Of a DNA stretch of 32,043 nt, positions 25,325 to 32,043 are shown one piece after another. The stretch's first letter is position 1; each line of letters begins with the position of its first letter. The stretch is from Bacteroidota bacterium (GTDB lineage Bacteria; Bacteroidota; Bacteroidia; Chitinophagales; Saprospiraceae): the NCBI GenBank assembly GCA_017858735.1, contig JAFMBH010000040.1, positions 1 through 32,043 of the forward strand. The letters are read 5' to 3'. The notes below the pieces were generated by a model that worked only from the letters and a program-made list of their open reading frames with translations, was not told the DNA's origin and did not search any database. The translations under genes were made by a program, and so were the position numbers.

Positions 25325-26230
25325 TTATTTTGCCCATAGACCCAAGGTTGGATAAGCGCCTTGCTCCGTTATCATTTTTAATGCATCCTTGACAAAAGGC
25401 TTGTCTTCCTGATAGGTAACGCCAAACCATTGTGCTGCAGACGGTATTACGACTATTTTTGCCTTATCAGAGGCAATAAGCTGGTCCGCAACCAAAGGTA
25501 TATAGTATTCCGCTTTTGGGTGGTCCTTGTTTTCTTCAACAAATTCAATAAAACCCAAACGCAGATGTTCAAATATGGAAGGATGAAAGCCCCAGAAATT
25601 CATGGAAACCAGCGTTTTTGCATTCAACGTAACTTTGGTACCATTTAAATCGCCTGTAATCTCCTGATCTTTTTTAATAATTTGATGGGTTTCAGCAATA
25701 CTGGTTAAAAATCCAAATTCATTACTGGTGCAAACACCTCTGGAAACAGCGCCAAAATCGGAAAGGGTATTATTCAGATAATAGCCAATCATAGCATGTT
25801 TTTCGGGAGAACATTCAGTGGTTAGAAATTTTGCCATAATAGCAAAACTATCAAAGCCATAAAAATCATCGGCGTTAATAACGGCAAAAGGTTCTTTAAT
25901 GACGTCAGCTGCGACCAGAACGGCATGACCGGTACCCCACGGTTTTTCCCTCTCGGGTATAGGTGGAAGTCCAGCTATTGGCGAGGATGACTCTTGAAAA
26001 ACATATTCAACGGGGATAATATGTTCAAAAGTAATGCCTATTTTTTCCTTAAAAGGTTGCTCAATAGATCGGCGAATGATAAAAACTACTTTACCAAATC
26101 CAGCTTTGATCGCATCATACACCGAAAATTCCAGAATGGTTTCATCATTTAAACCAACAGGATCTATTTGTTTTAGTCCACCATAACGAGACCCCATGCC
26201 AGCGGCCAAGACCAATAAAGTAGGTTTCAT
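25325..26230 (-). CDS. Sugar nucleotidyltransferase (NDP-sugar pyrophosphorylase-like)
   Basis: 301 aa. The N-terminal LVLAAGMGSRYGGLKQIDPVG is the GxGxR...K nucleotide-binding signature of the NTP_transferase family. WGTGHAVLVAADVI and VINADDFYG carry the substrate-side Asp residues. Such enzymes join a sugar-1-phosphate to an NTP to give an NDP-sugar plus pyrophosphate. The sugar is not evident, and Bacteroidota have a common family like this of undefined specificity. It is 12 nt downstream of the amidohydrolase gene, so the two and nadA may form one operon. Confidence 0.88.
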   Translation of the reverse strand: MKPTLLVLAAGMGSRYGGLKQIDPVGLNDETILEFSVYDAIKAGFGKVVFIIRRSIEQPFKEKIGITFEHIIPVEYVFQESSSPIAGLPPIPEREKPWGTGHAVLVAADVIKEPFAVINADDFYGFDSFAIMAKFLTTECSPEKHAMIGYYLNNTLSDFGAVSRGVCTSNEFGFLTSIAETHQIIKKDQEITGDLNGTKVTLNAKTLVSMNFWGFHPSIFEHLRLGFIEFVEENKDHPKAEYYIPLVADQLIASDKAKIVVIPSAAQWFGVTYQEDKPFVKDALKMITEQGAYPTLGLWAK

Positions 26231-26242
26231 TTTATATTTTTA

Positions 26243-27697
26243 TTAATTTCTGTAATCTAAGGGAGGATTTCTATCGCCAAGGAGGGCTTCATATTTGAAT
26301 GGTTCACCTCTTCTCTTTAATAACTCCAGTTTAGCATTCTTCAACATTTCCGGGCTCACTAAGCAATCCATTATAGTGAGTGCCATGGTTTTAGCAGCCA
26401 CCATCATTCCCTTGTGCCCTATGGACATGCCGCCTGCAGCAACGGCCTGCCAGCTATGTGCAGCGGTACCAGGAACCCAGGTGGCACTTGAAATACCAGC
26501 CGTAGGAACAAGCCAGCTTATATCGCCGACGTCGGTAGAACCAAATGCCTCATCACTCTGGTCTGCATAAGGTTTTACCAAAGCTGCATCTGAAATATTT
26601 ACTTCTTTTCTATTTAGAGAAGGGAAAATTTTAAGGGCAAAATCTTCCTCTGTTTTGTCGTAATTAACTCCTCCTACCGTTTTTAAATTTTCATATAAGT
26701 TAGTGGATAGGATTTGGTTAGGTAGCAAATTATAAACGCCATGTATCACCTCATAATCCATGGTAGTTCCTGTTCCCAGTGCAGCTCCTTCAGCCGCTTT
26801 GGTAACTCTGTTGAAAAGGTCTTTGACGACATCCATTTCCGGATGACGTATATAATAATATACTTCGGCAAATGCGGGTACAACATTTGGTGCCTCTCCG
26901 CCTCTTGTAATCACGTAGTGAACTCTTGATTTTTCTGGAATATGTTCCCTCATCATATTGACCATATAATTTAGTGCTTCCACGGCATCGAGGGCTGATC
27001 TTCCACGTTCAGGAGAAGCGGCGGCATGAGAGGCAATGCCACGGAAACGAAATTTAGCCGACTTATTTGACAGAGAAGAAATAGGATTAGCATTGTTATC
27101 ATCTCCCGGGTGCCAATGAATGACGGCATCAACATCTTGAAATAAGCCTGCGCGAACCATGTACACCTTGCCAGCGCCTCCTTCTTCAGCGGGTGTTCCA
27201 TAAAAACGGATGGTACCTTTCCGGCCCGTTGTTTTTAACCAGTTTTTAACGGCAATAGCTGCCGCTGCAGAGGCAGATCCAAACAAATGGTGACCGCAGG
27301 CATGGCCGTTTGTATTACCTGCCAACTCCTTTTTAAAAGGTACTGCATCTTGTGAAAATCCAGGTAAGGCATCATATTCTCCAAGTACACCAATCACCGG
27401 TGTGCCGCTACCGAAAGTAGCTGTAAATGCAGTTGGAATACCTGCCACGCCATTTTCGATAGTAAATCCTTCTTCTTTGAGCATAGATTGCAAGAGATTA
27501 GCACTTTTTCCTTCTTTATAACCTAATTCAGCCAGATTCCAGATATTGGTTGCCACATCTACATACTGTTGCTTTTTGGCTTCCAGAGATTGAATTACAG
27601 CCTTTTTTTCATTGGCTATCGACGATGGTAAGCTACTTTGCCCTATTGACCATTGAGCAGCCAAAAACAAAATAAATAGAGGATAAACTTTTTTCAT
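26243..27697 (-). CDS. M20-family amidohydrolase (AbgB-like), secreted
   Basis: 484 aa. A signal peptide (MKKVYPLFILFLAAQWSIGQ) indicates export. The metal-site motif GHACGHHLFG is near residue 131, the catalytic glutamates follow in TPAEEGGAGK, and HWHPGD, RGIASHAAASPERGRSALDA and GTAAHSWQA complete the pattern of the M20 group that includes AbgB, which cleaves p-aminobenzoyl-glutamate. The dimerisation domain lies between about residues 210 and 320. It probably cleaves an N-acyl or aminoacyl amide in the periplasm; the substrate is not fixed. nadA lies 9 nt upstream in the same direction. Confidence 0.9.
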   Translation of the reverse strand: MKKVYPLFILFLAAQWSIGQSSLPSSIANEKKAVIQSLEAKKQQYVDVATNIWNLAELGYKEGKSANLLQSMLKEEGFTIENGVAGIPTAFTATFGSGTPVIGVLGEYDALPGFSQDAVPFKKELAGNTNGHACGHHLFGSASAAAAIAVKNWLKTTGRKGTIRFYGTPAEEGGAGKVYMVRAGLFQDVDAVIHWHPGDDNNANPISSLSNKSAKFRFRGIASHAAASPERGRSALDAVEALNYMVNMMREHIPEKSRVHYVITRGGEAPNVVPAFAEVYYYIRHPEMDVVKDLFNRVTKAAEGAALGTGTTMDYEVIHGVYNLLPNQILSTNLYENLKTVGGVNYDKTEEDFALKIFPSLNRKEVNISDAALVKPYADQSDEAFGSTDVGDISWLVPTAGISSATWVPGTAAHSWQAVAAGGMSIGHKGMMVAAKTMALTIMDCLVSPEMLKNAKLELLKRRGEPFKYEALLGDRNPPLDYRN

Positions 27698-27706
27698 GCA
27701 TCTTAT

Positions 27707-28714
27707 TTATAGTCCGGCATTGGCCGAAATAGTTAACATTCTATCAATACAAGATCTTCCTTTCTCAAGAACATAATCAGAAAGTGTAATCTCTGGTAGT
27801 TCATATTTAAGAGCAAGATATACTTTTTCCAACGTATTTAACCTCATGTGAGGGCACTCGTTACAGGCACAAGAATTTTCAGGAGGAGCGGGAATAAATA
27901 TTTTATCGGGAGAATATTTTTCCATTTGATGAATAATTCCCGACTCAGTGGCTACAATAAAAGATGTTTTTTTACTTTTTATCGTGTAGTTCAACAGGCC
28001 TGTGGTAGAGGCTATATAATGGGCTTTCCGTAGAATAACTTCCTCGCATTCCGGGTGTGCAATAAGTTCGGCTTCAGGATATTGTGCCATAAGCTTATCT
28101 ATTTTTTCAGCGGAAAAAATTTCATGGACCATGCAGGCTCCATTCCACAATACCATGTTTCTTCCCGTTTTTTTATTTAAGTAAGCGCCTAAATTTTTAT
28201 CGGGGGCGAAAACTATAGGTTGATCCTTTGGAATAGATTCTATGACCTGTACCGCATTACTCGATGTACAGCATATATCAGTTAATGTCTTCAATTCAGC
28301 CGTGCAATTGATGTAACTCACTACGGTATGACCGGGATATTTCTCCATAAATTTCTTGAACAATGGCGCGGGCGCGGAATCGGCAAGAGAGCAACCCGCT
28401 TTTAAATCAGGAAGAACCACTTTCTTTTCAGGGCAGAGAATTTTAGCTGTTTCCGCCATAAAATGAACGCCAGCAAAAACAATTAAATCAGCCTTTGTTC
28501 TTGCCGCCTCCTGAGACAGTCCGAGGCTATCTCCAATATAGTCAGCAATATCCTGAATGTCAGGCTCTTGATAATAGTGAGCTAAAATGACCGCGTTCTT
28601 TTCCTTTTTCAGCTTGTTAATTTCCTCAAATAAATCGATGGTGGGATCTATGGCCAGATCGAGGAATCCTTTTTTTTGTAAATTTGGAAGGGCTGATAAT
28701 ATATCCATTGGCAA
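27707..28714 (-). CDS. nadA: Quinolinate synthase NadA
   Basis: 335 aa. It joins iminoaspartate and dihydroxyacetone phosphate to quinolinate, an early step of NAD synthesis. [24 protein letters not shown] is the first triose-binding segment. The three cysteine ligands of the [4Fe-4S] cluster are visible as C108 (KAGCSLAD), C194 (NGAC) and C287 (NECPHM), with the usual spacing. Extra cysteines sit near the last one. ATG at 28714 is used; an internal Met two codons later is an equal option. nadB and nadC are not in the window. Confidence 0.96.
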   Translation of the reverse strand: MPMDILSALPNLQKKGFLDLAIDPTIDLFEEINKLKKEKNAVILAHYYQEPDIQDIADYIGDSLGLSQEAARTKADLIVFAGVHFMAETAKILCPEKKVVLPDLKAGCSLADSAPAPLFKKFMEKYPGHTVVSYINCTAELKTLTDICCTSSNAVQVIESIPKDQPIVFAPDKNLGAYLNKKTGRNMVLWNGACMVHEIFSAEKIDKLMAQYPEAELIAHPECEEVILRKAHYIASTTGLLNYTIKSKKTSFIVATESGIIHQMEKYSPDKIFIPAPPENSCACNECPHMRLNTLEKVYLALKYELPEITLSDYVLEKGRSCIDRMLTISANAGL

Positions 28715-28770
28715 TTTATGAAAGGTTTGTTTGGTAAAAATAAGTAAAAATTAGATAAGTTACCGCGGTG

Positions 28771-29478
28771 TTATTGCCCTATCAGAAATAAGGCGGGTTT
28801 TTTGTGGATATTTGGAAATCCGGTTTTTTTCCATTGCTGAATGGTTCTTGTCGAAATGAATTCATCGGGTAAGGTTAGGTCTGCAGCAATACATAATCGG
28901 GTGTTATCGGGTAAGTTTTGGAGTAAAACATCTAAACAAGCCTCATTCCTGTAAGGCGTTTCGATAAAAAGAAAGGTAGTTGCATTTTTTGACATATCTA
29001 TGAGCATAACCTTAAGTTGAGCGACTAATTCAGGCTTTTTTACGGGTAAATAGCCCATAAAGGTAAATCTTTGACCATTCAAGCCCGAGGCCATTAAAGC
29101 TAATAATATAGAAGAAGGACCAACCATAGGAACCACCTTAATTTGCAGATGATGAGCAAGTTTGACCACTTCTGCCCCGGGATCGGCAATGCCCGGACAG
29201 CCAGCTTCAGAAAATAAACAAATATCATTTCCCTTTAGGGCCGGTGCCAATAAAACTTCTATCGATTGAGCTGGTTGGTGCTTGGGAAGTTCCAAAAAAG
29301 TTATTTTCTCCAGAGCCAGGTTGGGAAGTAATATTTTTAAATGCGCACGGGTGGTTTTTCCTCTCTCTGAAATGATGTAAGCGCAATTTTCTATACGTTG
29401 TAACAGATACGGAGCAATGGCATATTCCCCCCCTTCTCCCAGGGGAGATGGCATTAAATATATGATTCCTTTAGACAT
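28771..29478 (-). CDS. Tetrapyrrole-methylase-fold SAM methyltransferase, RsmI-like
   Basis: 235 aa. It starts with IIYLMPSPLGEGG, has SERGKTTRAHLK, then SEAGCPGIADPGAEVVKLAH and VVPMVGPSSILLALMASGLNGQRFTFMGYLPV. These are the SAM-binding loops of the RsmI group, which 2'-O-methylates C1402 of 16S rRNA. It is shorter than the usual RsmI of about 280 residues and lacks its C-terminal domain, so it belongs to a short Bacteroidota paralogue whose target is not proven. It is divergent from scpA, with a 78-nt spacer. Confidence 0.88.
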   Translation of the reverse strand: MSKGIIYLMPSPLGEGGEYAIAPYLLQRIENCAYIISERGKTTRAHLKILLPNLALEKITFLELPKHQPAQSIEVLLAPALKGNDICLFSEAGCPGIADPGAEVVKLAHHLQIKVVPMVGPSSILLALMASGLNGQRFTFMGYLPVKKPELVAQLKVMLIDMSKNATTFLFIETPYRNEACLDVLLQNLPDNTRLCIAADLTLPDEFISTRTIQQWKKTGFPNIHKKPALFLIGQ

Positions 29479-29556
29479 AACAAACTAATACTAATTTTAA
29501 TCTGTAAATCTAACTATATTTGAGTTTTTTAAAGCTATTTGGGTAAATCCTTCAGT

Positions 29557-30318
29557 ATGTACGCTACGGCAGAAACTTATACGATACATCTCCCCCAATT
29601 TGAAGGGCCTTTCGATCTGTTGCTCTTCTTTATTGAAAGAGATGAATTGGATATTAATGATATTCCGATATCAAAAGTTACGGAGGATTTTTTAACCTAC
29701 ATACATCAAATGGAAAGGTTAAATATTGATTTAGCCAGTGAATTTGTCGTTGTAGCCGCTACTCTTTGCCGTATTAAAGCCAGATTGTTGCTCCCAAGAA
29801 AACCTGTTGATGAGGCTGGAAACGAAATAGACCCAAGAGAAGAATTAGTTAGCAGGCTGCTGGAGTATAAAAAATTTAAAGAAGTTCTAGATACTTTTCG
29901 CGATTGGGAAGAGGAAAGAGAAAAGAAATTTGAAAGAGGGAATCTCGAATCTGAGATAAAAACACTTGCTAATCAGGCATTGGCAGATGCTTCCTTAGAA
30001 ACGATCTCTCTATTTAAACTTTTAAGAACCTTTGAATCGGTGATGCGTCGGTTAGATGTCAAAAAACCTGCTGCCGTTCATGAAATTGTTCGTATTAATT
30101 ATACCGTTGAAGATCAACAGAATATTCTTGTTTCTGTCGTAAAAAAGAAGGGAAAAGCTGATTTCACCGACGTTTTTCAACATTGTGTTGACAGATATCA
30201 GGCGATTGTTACCTTCCTTGCTTTGTTGGAACTTTTAAATCTTGAAGTTTTTAAATTAATTTCGGGCGACGGTTTAAATTCTTTTTGGATAGAACCCTGG
30301 GAAGAAGTAAATTACTGA
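29557..30318 (+). CDS. scpA: Segregation and condensation protein A (ScpA)
   Basis: 253 aa from ATG at 29557 (MYATAETYTIHLPQFEGPFDLLLFFIER); a longer frame begins only at TTG 29539. The N-terminal FEGPFDLLLxxIxxxELDINDIPISKVTEDFL is the kleisin signature that binds the SMC neck. ASEFVVVAATLCRIKARLLLPR is the next conserved block, and a winged helix near 180-253 binds the SMC head. It works with SMC and ScpB in chromosome condensation. scpB is not next to it here; a pRiA4b-ORF3-like gene follows after 18 nt. Confidence 0.94.
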   Translation: MYATAETYTIHLPQFEGPFDLLLFFIERDELDINDIPISKVTEDFLTYIHQMERLNIDLASEFVVVAATLCRIKARLLLPRKPVDEAGNEIDPREELVSRLLEYKKFKEVLDTFRDWEEEREKKFERGNLESEIKTLANQALADASLETISLFKLLRTFESVMRRLDVKKPAAVHEIVRINYTVEDQQNILVSVVKKKGKADFTDVFQHCVDRYQAIVTFLALLELLNLEVFKLISGDGLNSFWIEPWEEVNY

Positions 30319-30336
30319 TCTAAATAAATTATTGTT

Positions 30337-31002
30337 ATGGAAAAATATTATCAATTTCGTGTTTCTTTGAATGAGGTGGCTCCAGAGGTTTGGAGAACTT
30401 TTCAAGTGAGTGAATTGCATAGTTTATTTGATCTGCATCAAGTAATTCAGGTGGTTATGGGTTGGGAAAATGACCATCTTTTTCAATTTAAAAAAGATGG
30501 TATCTGGTATGGATTAATTGATGAGGATGACGTAGTCAGTTCCAAAATGTTGGATGCAGATGATACGTTGTTGCATGAACTTGGCCTAAAGGAAAATGAT
30601 TCTTTTGAATATGAATATGATTTGGGAGATGGATGGATGCATACCCTTAAGTTACTTAAAATAGTAACGCTTGAGGAGGAACTATTGCCTGTGGCGTTTG
30701 CCGGGGAAAATGCCTGTCCTTTTGAAGATTGCGGCGGCCCGGCAGCTTACATGGAGTTAAAGGAGGCCTTGCTAAATCCAAAAAATGAAGAGGAAAGGGA
30801 AATGCGTGAAACCATGGGCGATTTTGATCCTACCTTTTTTGATCTTGAAGAGGTAAACGAAATCTTAGAAGATATCGTCGAAGAAGATTGGCTCGAGGAT
30901 GATGAAGACGATGATGATGATGACGATGAGGATTTAGATTTTGATGATTTGGATGATGACGGTTTGTTCGATGATTTTAATGATGATGTAAAGAAAAATT
31001 AA
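30337..31002 (+). CDS. pRiA4b-ORF3-like (PF07929) protein with polyacidic tail
   Basis: 221 aa. The domain starts at MEKYYQFRVSLNEVAPEVWRTFQVSELHSLFDLHQVIQVVMGW and includes YEYDLGDGWMHTLKL and CPFEDCGGPAAYMEL, the family hallmarks. The function is not known. The last 50 residues are almost only Asp and Glu with Phe and Leu (about residues 174-217), a disordered acidic tail that could bind basic proteins or metal. The 18-nt gap after scpA suggests co-transcription. The acidic tail is coded by repeated GAT/GAC triplets, which are prone to slippage. Confidence 0.9.
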   Translation: MEKYYQFRVSLNEVAPEVWRTFQVSELHSLFDLHQVIQVVMGWENDHLFQFKKDGIWYGLIDEDDVVSSKMLDADDTLLHELGLKENDSFEYEYDLGDGWMHTLKLLKIVTLEEELLPVAFAGENACPFEDCGGPAAYMELKEALLNPKNEEEREMRETMGDFDPTFFDLEEVNEILEDIVEEDWLEDDEDDDDDDDEDLDFDDLDDDGLFDDFNDDVKKN

Positions 31003-31078
31003 GTTTTTTTTATATACCATAGATGAGTTCCTGTCGTTTTTGAATAATGCATGCACTAAAAGCATGCTCTTACATACT

Positions 31079-31936
31079 ATGCTTGTTTTGAAGAAAAAAT
31101 TTATCAGGTTTATTTTTGCTTGTTGTATTATTGTATTTTCTAAAGTAAACGCCTGGTCCCAAGTAGGTTGGGAAGCAGGTCTATGGGTAGGTGCCGCACA
31201 TTATTTCGGAGATTTAAATACCAAATATAATCTTGAAAAACCCGGAGAGGCATTCGGTTTAATGGCAAGGTATAATTTTAATAATAGGGTAGCCTTAAAA
31301 TTTGCCGCTAACTATGCTGTCGTTTCGGCTTCTGATGCCAATTCGAATAATCCTTTTGAAATAGAAAGAAATCTTTCTTTTCGCTCCCCAATAACAGAGG
31401 TTTCTTCCCAAATGGAATTTAATTTTTTACCTTTTACTCATGGTAGTAAAGACGAATATTTTTCTCCCTATTTTCTAATGGGGGCCAGTGTTTTTCAGTT
31501 TAACCCTCAAACTTACTATCTTAATAAATGGGTAGATCTCAGACCATTAGGAACGGAAGGGCAGTTTAAAGGAAAGGAATATTATACGCTTTCAGCTGCT
31601 TTTTTATTTGGCGTTGGTGTTAAATATGATTTGTCGGAGCGCTGGAGCATGCAGCTTGAGTTGAGTGGAAGAACTACTTTCACAGATTATTTAGATGATG
31701 TAAGTCGCGTTTATCCCGATAAAAGAAGATTATTCCAGGAAAGAGGAAATGTTGGATCTCTCGCCGTTGCCATGTCTGACAGATCATTAAGTAGCGCTGC
31801 CAGTTCCACATCTTTAAATAAAACAGGATTTATGCGTGGTAATGCGGACAATAAAGATGCTTTTGCCTTTTTAGAGGTAGGTTTTCTTTACTTTTTTGGA
31901 AATCTTCGTTGCCCTGATATCAGCCGACGGAAATAA
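31079..31936 (+). CDS. DUF6089-family (PorG-like) outer-membrane protein
   Basis: About 285 aa from ATG at 31079, which gives a clean signal peptide (LVLKKKFIRFIFACCIIVFSKVNAWSQ); ATG 31064 is another option and the longest frame needs TTG at 31040. The mature part, GWEAGLWVGAAHYFGDLNTKYNLEKPG, then strands with SPYFLMGASVFQFNPQTYY and SAAFLFGVGVKYDLSERWSMQLELSGR, follows the DUF6089 pattern, a family that includes PorG of the type IX secretion system. A role in T9SS or envelope assembly is inference. A 6-bp GCATGC hairpin (31049-31067) overlaps ATG 31064. Confidence 0.85.
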   Translation: MLVLKKKFIRFIFACCIIVFSKVNAWSQVGWEAGLWVGAAHYFGDLNTKYNLEKPGEAFGLMARYNFNNRVALKFAANYAVVSASDANSNNPFEIERNLSFRSPITEVSSQMEFNFLPFTHGSKDEYFSPYFLMGASVFQFNPQTYYLNKWVDLRPLGTEGQFKGKEYYTLSAAFLFGVGVKYDLSERWSMQLELSGRTTFTDYLDDVSRVYPDKRRLFQERGNVGSLAVAMSDRSLSSAASSTSLNKTGFMRGNADNKDAFAFLEVGFLYFFGNLRCPDISRRK

Positions 31937-32043
31937 AAATCATGGATGATGCTATCGAAACTCATTTTATGGGTTGCTTTAAAGTAAAATTCGTGTTTCT
32001 TTTCCAGGTAATATTGGTTTCTATTATAATATCTTAACTTTAC

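Noticed and set aside
31942..32037. 31-codon open frame after the DUF6089 gene
   Set aside because: Too short, no domain, and at the window edge; it is more likely leader sequence of the next gene.

Overview
The window looks like a chromosomal piece of a Bacteroidota bacterium, probably of the Saprospiria/Chitinophagia/Sphingobacteriia side; that placement is inference. Supporting signs are low G+C, A-rich leaders without clear Shine-Dalgarno sequences, several TAnnTTTG-like -7 promoter elements, Crp/Fnr regulators and outer-membrane barrels of Bacteroidota type, and a DUF6089-type protein. No rRNA, tRNA or CRISPR array was seen.

Region 1 (1-6253) is an efflux locus: the tail of an unknown gene, a TetR repressor, then tolC-like, membrane-fusion and RND-pump genes packed with 8-38 nt gaps. 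Region 2 (6254-9052) is gene-poor debris around a lone isocitrate dehydrogenase. It holds remnants of a GNAT-type toxin-antitoxin-like pair and a 34-nt exact copy of the 3' part of the alkaline phosphatase gene that lies 10.7 kb away. Region 3 (9053-14607) is an accessory set: two Crp/Fnr regulators, a flavodoxin-fold quinone reductase, a membrane protein, a DUF6194 protein, a small barrel, a DoxX-like protein, an NAD(P)-binding reductase and an alpha/beta hydrolase. Palindromes with the core ACATTTGT sit about 30 nt upstream of -7-like elements before three of these genes, which suggests a small local regulon, possibly of the Crp/Fnr proteins. Region 4 (14608-17024) looks like a defence or mobile-gene graveyard: an attC-like inverted repeat, an XRE-Fic two-gene operon with a palindromic operator, and a collapsed TOTE-type primase-helicase gene whose reading frame runs into the alkaline phosphatase gene.

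Region 5 (16988-32043) looks like conserved chromosome. It contains a Tat-exported alkaline phosphatase and a Tat-exported Gfo/Idh oxidoreductase, a SOUL heme-binding protein, a TPR-like membrane protein, prolyl-tRNA synthetase, a low-complexity secreted protein followed by a good terminator, an OmpP1/FadL-like barrel, a nucleotidyltransferase, an M20 amidohydrolase, NadA, an RsmI-like methyltransferase, ScpA, a pRiA4b-ORF3-like protein with a polyacidic tail, and a DUF6089/PorG-like barrel.

The most interesting points are the shared palindromic promoter sites in region 3, the XRE-Fic module, the TOTE remnant, and the 34-nt direct repeat linking the accessory block to the phosphatase gene. 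Protein family names come from recognising motifs by eye; no database search was run.
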